From Peptococcaceae bacterium (GTDB lineage: Bacteria > Bacillota > Desulfitobacteriia > Desulfitobacteriales > Syntrophobotulaceae): DNA of 11,742 nucleotides. Each line of letters begins with the position of its first letter. Position 1 is the first letter of the stretch. Below are positions 7,437-11,742 of the stretch, in pieces. Position numbers and translations under genes: made by a program. The notes under the pieces were generated by a model. It worked only from the letters and a program-made list of their open reading frames with translations, was not told where the DNA came from and made no database searches. Location: assembly GCA_012523535.1 (NCBI GenBank), contig JAAYII010000287.1, forward strand, positions 1-11,742, read 5' to 3'.

Positions 7437-8228
7437 TTATCTATCGAGGATAATAAGTTCGTGGGGTAAATGCCTGGGAGCAACTCTGACCTTAAGCTTC
7501 GGACATCTATGTTTGACTTCTGAACCTCTTAAAATATTTATTACAGTGTTAAGCGCTAATTCCGGAGTATTATTTTCTGCGCTTAAATGAGCCAAAACCA
7601 CATTCTTTGCGTTCTCTGTCAACCATTCACACAAGGCTTTCCCAAGTTGAATATTGCTAAGATGTCCATATTGACTGTTAATTCTTTTTTTTAGATACCA
7701 TGGATATTTACCATTTATTAGCATTTCCAAATCATGATTTGCTTCCACAACATAAGCATTACAGCCTAGTAGGTTTTTACTCATCTCCCTAGTAACAATT
7801 CCGCTGTCTGTTGCAATAGCCAGAGTATGTCTCTTGCTTGTGACTTTTAAAGCATAACTCTCTCTGCTGTCATGAGAGGTCGGGATTAGCTGAATATGCA
7901 TCCCCGCCAGATAAATTTCTTCCGAAATTATAACTTTCTGCTCAGGTTTAAGTACCCCTAAGGATTCCTCCATTTCATCCCATATACCATATGTAGCGTA
8001 AACCGGAATTTTTAGCCGTCGGGCTAAAGCCCCCACACCTTGAATATGATCGGAATGCTCATGGGTTACAATAATGCCTTCTATCTGTGCAGCGGATAAA
8101 TTAATCATATCTACATTGGCCAGCAATCTTTTTACCGTTATGCCACAGTCCACGAGAAAATTCCTGTTATCTTCCCCGACAATAATAGAATTTCCAGAAC
8201 TGCCACTCGCTAGAGTAGCAAAATACAT
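7437..8228 (-). CDS. walJ: WalJ/YycJ-like metallo-beta-lactamase-fold hydrolase
   Basis: 263 aa, the usual size for the YycJ/WalJ family of MBL-fold proteins found near the walRK two-component genes in Firmicutes. Family members have been linked to nuclease activity and coordination of cell division with DNA replication; the substrate here is inferred from family only. Metal-binding motifs are complete: THEHSDH (55-61; H56, H58, D60, H61), SHD (H119), TDSG (D141), GHLS (H189) and LAHLS (H214). No signal peptide, so it is cytoplasmic. The start at ATG 8228 is supported by AAGGTG 7 nt upstream. The stop is followed at once by GAGGTG, which may help translation of the next gene. It lies in a probable operon with the TPR gene upstream (60 bp) and htrA downstream (36 bp). 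No walRK or walHI genes occur in the window. Confidence 0.92.
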   Translation of the reverse strand: MYFATLASGSSGNSIIVGEDNRNFLVDCGITVKRLLANVDMINLSAAQIEGIIVTHEHSDHIQGVGALARRLKIPVYATYGIWDEMEESLGVLKPEQKVIISEEIYLAGMHIQLIPTSHDSRESYALKVTSKRHTLAIATDSGIVTREMSKNLLGCNAYVVEANHDLEMLINGKYPWYLKKRINSQYGHLSNIQLGKALCEWLTENAKNVVLAHLSAENNTPELALNTVINILRGSEVKHRCPKLKVRVAPRHLPHELIILDR

Positions 8229-8256
8229 TTCTTTTCACCTTCTCGATCGCTAATAT

Positions 8257-8297
8257 GCCAAGTTTTTCAGCAAAAGTTTTGTTTGTTTTTACTTGGC
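8257..8297 (-). repeat. 7-bp inverted repeat spanning the TPR stop codon
   Basis: GCCAAGT (8257-8263) and ACTTGGC (8291-8297) are perfect inverted copies. The minus-strand transcript would pair the last codons of the TPR gene with sequence in the gap before walJ, leaving a 27-nt, A-rich loop. There is no U-tract, so termination is unlikely. It may be an mRNA processing or stabilising hairpin, or chance. Confidence 0.35.
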
Positions 8298-8930
8298 GTT
8301 TTTTCCTATTTCTTCTGCCTGGCTAATCATATCCTGTAAATTTTGCCGAAAATCTTCGTCTTCAACCAATGGCAGTGCCTTACGCCAATACATCAAAGCT
8401 TGCTCATAGTCATCTTTAAAATATAAAAGGTACATTCCATACCCAAATAAAACCTCAGGATTTTCAGGTTCTTTTTGTAATAAATCCTCATAGGCTTCTT
8501 CAGCCAGACCGGTATCTCCTAAAAGGAAAGCTGCATTGGCCATTTTAAGCTGAATATCACTATCCTCTTTTGTTTGCAAGATATCTTGATAAATTTCTAT
8601 TGCCTTTTTTAAATCTTCTCGATATTCATTGATATTTAATTGCGCAGTAACCCTGGATTTTAGATAATAAGCATTCCCCAAATCGATCTTGGTTTGCAGA
8701 TCATCGGGATTCTCAGCCGATTTCTGCTTTAATATATCAACTGTTTGTTTCCACTGGTTATATTCATTAGTTAAAGCTCTTTGACCGTCATCTTCCGACG
8801 TATCCATACCGGGGTGAAAAATAGCTACAAAAGATGAACCAATAAGCGCTACACATAATAAAGCAATAATAATCACAACAATAATTTTTTGATTCTTATT
8901 ACGCATTGCGACAATCCCTGCTTTCGCCAT
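8289..8930 (-). CDS. Membrane-anchored tetratricopeptide repeat protein
   Basis: 213 aa. A short basic N-terminus (RNKNQK) precedes one transmembrane segment (about 16-38). An acidic linker follows, and then TPR-like helical pairs near 78-118, 125-155 and 158-190, with typical spacing of small and aromatic residues (LGNAYYL, AEEAYEDLLQKEPENPEVLFGYG, YEQALMYWRKALPL). TPR regions bind other proteins, so it is probably a membrane-tethered scaffold. Which side of the membrane the repeats face is not certain, although the basic N-terminus favours an external C-terminus. No catalytic motif is seen. It lies 39 bp after scfB and 60 bp before walJ. The start is uncertain: ATG 8930 has only a weak GGG upstream, and ATG 8906 (eight codons in) has AGGG about 9 nt upstream and would give 205 aa. 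Confidence 0.8.
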   Translation of the reverse strand: MAKAGIVAMRNKNQKIIVVIIIALLCVALIGSSFVAIFHPGMDTSEDDGQRALTNEYNQWKQTVDILKQKSAENPDDLQTKIDLGNAYYLKSRVTAQLNINEYREDLKKAIEIYQDILQTKEDSDIQLKMANAAFLLGDTGLAEEAYEDLLQKEPENPEVLFGYGMYLLYFKDDYEQALMYWRKALPLVEDEDFRQNLQDMISQAEEIGKNAK

Positions 8931-8969
8931 AATTACCCGGCCAAAAATCCATTGCGAACTAAACGATAA

Positions 8970-10412
8970 TTAGACTGTTTCTTTAAGCTGAGCTTCTTTT
9001 ATTTTTAGATAATAAGCCACTTCCAACCTTTTCTTTTGCAATTCACAGCCTAAAGGATATACTTTTGTCAATTCTCCGCTATAAGCGACATTTGCTGCAT
9101 GGCATCCTCCACTGCATGAATATCTAGCCCAGCACATACGGCAATCATTTTTATTATATACATGGGCTGAACGGAATTTTTTAATTAGCTCTTCCTTTAA
9201 AGGATTATCCTGGTAAACGGTTCCCAACTTATAATCCTCCTGCCCCACAAACTGGTGGCAAGGATATATACTGCCATCCGGAGAAATCGCCACATATTCG
9301 TGGCCTGCTCCGCAACCAGATAAGCGTTTAGGAAGACAGGGCCCCTCGTCCAAGCCGGCATTAAAGTGGAAAAAGGAGAAACCCCGACCTTTCAGTTTAT
9401 ATTCCAATACCTTTTCTCCTAAGATATCATAACTCTGTTTTATTTTATCTATATCTTCTTCCCGGAAAGCATAGTCATCGTTGGGAGATGCAATTACCGG
9501 TTCCACAGATATCCTCTTTATACCTAGGTCTGCCATATGAAGAACATCTTTGTAAAAATCAGTATTATATCGAGTATAGGTGCCCCTGACATAATAATAT
9601 TGGCCAACGGCATAAGGGGATGACCCGGGCCTTAATTGGGAAAAATGCAAAATATGTGGCATGATGATATCATAACTGCCTTTGCCGTTTGGGAAAGAGC
9701 GCATTCTGTCATTAACCTCTTTTCGCCCGTCCAAGCTTAAGACAACGCTAACCCCTTCATTATCCAAATATTCGGCTGTAATCTTGTCCAGTAAAACAGC
9801 ATTGGTAGTCAAAGTAAACTTTATTTTTTTCCCGGCTTGCTGGGCAACAGTTTTGCCATAGTTTATCAGCTCTTTAATTACAGGCATATTCAACAAGGGT
9901 TCACCGCCGAAAAAGTCAACTTCACAACTTTGACGATTGCCATTATGTTTAAACAAAAAATCGATTGCTCGTTTGCCTGTTTCCGATGTCATTAATTCTC
10001 TTTTGCCTTTAAAAGAGCCGGTTCCGGCAAAACAGTATTGGCATCGCAAGTTGCAATCATGAGAGACATGCAGACAAATAGCTTTAATAAGAGGTTGATT
10101 AGGATAATGGGGCTCTTTTTCTTCAACCTCCTGTGAAAAAAGAAGATTCTGATTTTGTAATTGTTCCAGTTCCAGCAAAATCTCTCTCTTCACTGCTGTT
10201 TCTATATTTTTTCCGGCTTCAAACAATAACTTTTCCTCATCCAAAAGATTATTATTTTCATCCTGCAATCTAATCATATCTTCAATAAGACTGTAAGTAT
10301 ATTCATCAATTACATGAAGAGAACCGGAATTAACATCATAAGCTATATTTAGATCTCCTTGCCGGTAAATATGAACATTCTTTTTTATATTGTAATTACT
10401 AATGTTAAGCAT
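8970..10412 (-). CDS. scfB: Radical SAM/SPASM maturase of the SCIFF peptide (thioether-forming)
   Basis: 480 aa. The N-terminal part (about 10-95) resembles a RiPP recognition (PqqD-like) domain for binding the precursor leader. The radical SAM core carries CNLRCQYC (C120, C124, C127), the SAM-binding GGEP (169-172) and LTTNA. The C-terminal SPASM region has C359, C367, G380 and C385, then CRMCWARYSCSGGC (C424, C427, C433, C437) and C456, matching the C-x9-15-G-x4-C...CxxCx5CxxxC...C pattern that binds auxiliary [4Fe-4S] clusters. Such enzymes form Cys-to-Thr thioether bonds in the SCIFF peptide, and the substrate gene lies directly upstream. The start at ATG 10412 is supported by AGGGG about 6 nt upstream. 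A terminator lies between precursor and maturase, so scfB may be read by partial read-through or by its own promoter. It probably leads an operon with the TPR, walJ and htrA genes. Confidence 0.95.
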   Translation of the reverse strand: MLNISNYNIKKNVHIYRQGDLNIAYDVNSGSLHVIDEYTYSLIEDMIRLQDENNNLLDEEKLLFEAGKNIETAVKREILLELEQLQNQNLLFSQEVEEKEPHYPNQPLIKAICLHVSHDCNLRCQYCFAGTGSFKGKRELMTSETGKRAIDFLFKHNGNRQSCEVDFFGGEPLLNMPVIKELINYGKTVAQQAGKKIKFTLTTNAVLLDKITAEYLDNEGVSVVLSLDGRKEVNDRMRSFPNGKGSYDIIMPHILHFSQLRPGSSPYAVGQYYYVRGTYTRYNTDFYKDVLHMADLGIKRISVEPVIASPNDDYAFREEDIDKIKQSYDILGEKVLEYKLKGRGFSFFHFNAGLDEGPCLPKRLSGCGAGHEYVAISPDGSIYPCHQFVGQEDYKLGTVYQDNPLKEELIKKFRSAHVYNKNDCRMCWARYSCSGGCHAANVAYSGELTKVYPLGCELQKKRLEVAYYLKIKEAQLKETV

Positions 10413-10476
10413 TTATTACCCCTATTATTTTAATATTTATTTATATTTTGACTTTGCATTAAGTCGGCATATATAC

Positions 10477-10482
10477 ATTATA
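10477..10482 (-). promoter_or_regulatory. Possible -10 element for scfB
   Basis: A minus-strand TATAAT lies about 65 nt upstream of the scfB ATG and downstream of the scfA terminator. No strong -35 is seen at 16-18 bp. A short dyad (GACTT / AAGTC, 10450-10465) lies between it and the gene. A secondary promoter here would let the maturase be made independently of the precursor. Confidence 0.35.
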
Positions 10483-10520
10483 TCATTGCGAAGGCCTGGA
10501 AAATAGCATTGTTAAACAAC

Positions 10521-10552
10521 AAAAAAGACCTTGATTATTTCACAAGGTCCTT
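10521..10552 (-). terminator. Intrinsic terminator between scfA and scfB
   Basis: On the minus strand GACCTTG and CAAGGTC form a 7-bp stem around a 9-nt loop, extended by one G-U and two A-U pairs, and followed by six T. It begins about 20 bp after the scfA stop. Its position suggests partial termination that keeps the precursor peptide in excess over the maturase, a common arrangement in RiPP operons. Confidence 0.8.
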
Positions 10553-10570
10553 ATGTTTTTAAATACACAC

Positions 10571-10711
10571 TCACTTTTCACAGACCTGGTTGCCAACTGT
10601 GCAAGATGTCTTACAAGCAGACTGACAAGATGTCTGACATTGGCCGCACCCTCCGGTCTTAACCGTAGTCGCTAAATTGCCTTTAATAATGGTCTTAACA
10701 TGAGTAGTCAT
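10571..10711 (-). CDS. scfA: SCIFF peptide precursor (six Cys in forty-five residues)
   Basis: 46 aa. A basic leader-like N-terminus (MTTHVKTIIKGNLATTVK) precedes a core with six cysteines (C22, C25, C29, C33, C37, C44) between GGCGQCQTSC and the terminal CEK. This is the hallmark of the SCIFF family of ribosomally made, radical-SAM-modified peptides of Clostridia. In the C. thermocellum relative one Cys-Thr thioether is known as I recall it; the equivalent pair here would be C33 and T38. The start is fixed by AGGAGG at 10721-10726, 9 nt before ATG 10711. The open frame to 10792 is upstream coding sequence of another gene in a different frame. The SD overlaps the TAG stop of the lipoprotein gene, 13 nt before the ATG, indicating co-transcription and probable coupling. 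The biological role of SCIFF is not established. Confidence 0.95.
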   Translation of the reverse strand: MTTHVKTIIKGNLATTVKTGGCGQCQTSCQSACKTSCTVGNQVCEK

Positions 10712-10724
10712 AAATACAATCCTC

Positions 10725-11303
10725 CTATTCTTTGGGCTGACTAAACAGATAAATGACTTTATTATTTTTAGAATAGCCAACAATATCTGCATTCACAGAA
10801 GGAATCTGCGGTTTATCAACAAAAGCATACCAGAGTCTGAGCTGATCTGTGTCCACAATTTTTCCTTCAATAGTTTGGCCTTGGATTGTTGTAACAGTAA
10901 TCCTTTGTATATCATTATTAATTACTTTGCCATAATATAACGATAATTCTTTTTTATCTTTTGTAACTAAATCTGCATAGCGCCAATGAAGGCCTTCAGG
11001 GTAGGTAACCAGCTTACCACTTCCGCTTCCTACCCAATCCCAGCCAAAACCATTTTTCACAAAAATCCCAACACTGAGTTCGTTTTCGTAGGTATAAAAA
11101 ATGGCAGCCGAGTTATTGCTTACTTGTTCAATATGAACCACGGTATACCCTTTTGGGATATATGGTTTTGCTTTTTCGGCCGCATCTTCCAGAGAATTGC
11201 AACCGTTAAAAAACAGCAACACTCCCAAAAGGACTAAAGACAAAAAAGCTTTTTTCACAATTTTTTTATTTAAACGGTTAACAAACCAATAATTAGCAAA
11301 CAT
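10725..11303 (-). CDS. Putative lipoprotein of unknown function upstream of scfA
   Basis: I do not recognise this family. From ATG 11303 the product is 192 aa. It has a basic segment (NRLNKKIVKK), a hydrophobic stretch (AFLSLVLLGVLLFF) and then NGC, a plausible though imperfect lipobox with the Cys at residue 35. The mature part is about 157 aa, rich in beta-type sequence (YTVVHIEQV, AAIFYTYENELSVGIFV, YSKNNKVIYLF), without visible catalytic motifs, and fits a small exported globular domain. The start is uncertain. TTG 11330 would add nine codons. GTG 11258 would give a tidy 20-residue lipoprotein signal (MKKAFLSLVLLGVLLFFNGC) but lacks a Shine-Dalgarno. ATG 11303 has GGGG about 13 nt upstream. 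Its TAG stop lies inside the scfA Shine-Dalgarno region, so it is probably co-expressed with the SCIFF precursor. The tRNA-Gly gene lies 75 bp upstream on the same strand. Confidence 0.75.
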   Translation of the reverse strand: MFANYWFVNRLNKKIVKKAFLSLVLLGVLLFFNGCNSLEDAAEKAKPYIPKGYTVVHIEQVSNNSAAIFYTYENELSVGIFVKNGFGWDWVGSGSGKLVTYPEGLHWRYADLVTKDKKELSLYYGKVINNDIQRITVTTIQGQTIEGKIVDTDQLRLWYAFVDKPQIPSVNADIVGYSKNNKVIYLFSQPKE

Positions 11304-11362
11304 ACTTCGGGAGAAACCCCTTTCAGCCAAAAGCCTTAAAAACCCGGAAAATAAAAAATATT

Positions 11363-11368
11363 ATTATA
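11363..11368 (-). promoter_or_regulatory. Possible -10 element for the lipoprotein-scfA unit
   Basis: A minus-strand TATAAT lies between the T-rich 3' flank of tRNA-Gly and the lipoprotein gene. The sequence 16-17 bp upstream falls inside the tRNA gene and is TCTTCC or GTCTTC, not a good -35. The alternative is read-through from the tRNA-Gly promoter. Confidence 0.3.
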
Positions 11369-11378
11369 AAGAAAAAAA

Positions 11379-11453
11379 TGGAGCGGAAGACGGGATTCGA
11401 ACCCGCGACCCTCGGCTTGGGAAGCCAATGCTCTACCGCTGAGCCACTTCCGC
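11379..11453 (-). tRNA. tRNA-Gly(CCC)
   Basis: A complete cloverleaf of 75 nt including encoded CCA. Acceptor strands GCGGAAG and CTTCCGC pair perfectly with discriminator T. The anticodon loop TTCCCAA (11417-11423) gives anticodon CCC, reading GGG glycine codons. The T arm contains GGTTCGAATCC. A run of seven T directly follows the CCA and may aid termination or 3' processing. The spore, wal and SCIFF genes lie downstream on the window; the next gene is the lipoprotein gene, 75 bp away. Confidence 0.97.
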
Positions 11454-11525
11454 ACGGTTAACTTTAATAATCTAAATATAAATTTATAAACATGTAGGAT
11501 CAAATATTACAGATTGGCAAAAACA

Positions 11526-11554
11526 ATTATATATCAATTATTATTTGTAGGCAA
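11526..11554 (-). promoter_or_regulatory. Sigma-A-type promoter upstream of tRNA-Gly
   Basis: On the minus strand TTGCCT (11549-11554) and TATAAT (11526-11531) are separated by exactly 17 bp, a near-consensus housekeeping promoter. Transcription would begin near 11519, about 65 nt before tRNA-Gly. It follows the terminator behind tRNA-Phe, so it probably starts a new unit with tRNA-Gly and perhaps the lipoprotein-scfA genes. Confidence 0.65.
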
Positions 11555-11597
11555 GTTTACTCTCAAAATTTTTCTTAAAAGTTCAAATCAATAAACA

Positions 11598-11620
11598 AAC
11601 CCCTGTTAATCACAGGAGTT
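11598..11620 (-). terminator. Terminator behind tRNA-Phe
   Basis: On the minus strand AACTCCTGT and ACAGGGGTT form a 9-bp stem (one G-U pair) with a 5-nt loop, followed by a T-rich but interrupted tail (TGTTTATTG). It begins 8 nt after the encoded CCA of tRNA-Phe, the position expected for the end of a tRNA operon transcript. Confidence 0.65.
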
Positions 11621-11628
11621 CTTTACAA

Positions 11629-11704
<76 letters not shown>

Positions 11705-11710
11705 ATGTTT

Positions 11711-11742
11711 TGGTGACCCGTACGGGATTCGAACCCGTGTTA
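11711..11742 (-). tRNA. 3' part of tRNA, probably tRNA-Glu(TTC), cut by window edge
   Basis: The visible 32 nt contain a full T arm (ACGGG-TTCGAAT-CCCGT), the 3' acceptor strand ACGGGTC, discriminator A and encoded CCA. The variable region AAC and this 3' half match my memory of Firmicute tRNA-Glu, whose 5' acceptor is GGCCCGT. The anticodon lies outside the window, so the identity is inferred; tRNA-Lys has a similar acceptor. Confidence 0.75.

Noticed and set aside
10712..10792. Upstream extension of scfA to an in-frame start at 10792
   Set aside because: The strong AGGAGG at 10721-10726 serves ATG 10711, and the resulting 46 aa is the standard SCIFF length. The extension is the lipoprotein coding sequence read in another frame.
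11711..11742. tRNA-Lys identity for the partial tRNA
   Set aside because: The acceptor 3' strand would also fit Lys, but the variable region and T arm match Glu better; the anticodon is outside the window.

Overview
The window looks like a chromosomal segment of an anaerobic, endospore-forming, low-G+C member of the Clostridia (Firmicutes). The evidence is an alpha/beta-type spore DNA-binding protein, a SCIFF peptide with its radical SAM maturase (a pairing characteristic of Clostridia), a very long BadF/HgdC-type activase fusion typical of strict anaerobes, Firmicute-like Shine-Dalgarno sites and AT-rich intergenic DNA. The species cannot be fixed from the sequence alone.

Layout, left to right. 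At 1-439 (minus) is the N-terminal part of a multi-pass membrane protein resembling the 7TM sensor region of histidine kinases, cut by the window edge. rlmH (574-1053, minus) encodes the 23S rRNA pseudouridine methyltransferase. A small acid-soluble spore protein (1236-1463) is the only protein gene on the plus strand. It converges on the giant activase gene (1601-5893, minus), and a strong hairpin lies between the two. The 325-bp gap 5894-6218 holds a probable activase promoter, a leader with three back-to-back dyads, and a terminator behind htrA.

From 6219 to 11330 every protein gene is on the minus strand. In transcription order these are a lipoprotein-like gene, scfA (SCIFF precursor), an intrinsic terminator, scfB (SCIFF maturase), a membrane-anchored TPR protein, walJ/yycJ (metallo-beta-lactamase fold) and an HtrA-type PDZ protease. 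The gaps from scfB to htrA are about 36-60 bp, so this is probably one transcription unit ending at the hairpin near 6165. The order walJ-htrA-...-rlmH recalls the conserved Firmicute walRKHIJ-htrC-rlmH neighbourhood. Here the activase and the spore gene sit between htrA and rlmH, and the SCIFF genes and TPR gene sit upstream of walJ.

The right end (11379-11742) carries three minus-strand tRNA genes with encoded CCA: Gly(CCC), Phe(GAA) and the 3' end of one that is probably Glu(TTC). A good sigma-A promoter lies upstream of tRNA-Gly and a terminator follows tRNA-Phe.

Two points deserve most attention. One is the lipoprotein-scfA-scfB-TPR arrangement, where an unrecognised exported protein is tightly linked to the SCIFF peptide. 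The other is the single-chain activase, whose duplicated ATPase domains keep all four cysteines needed to form an HgdC-like bridging iron-sulfur cluster within one polypeptide.
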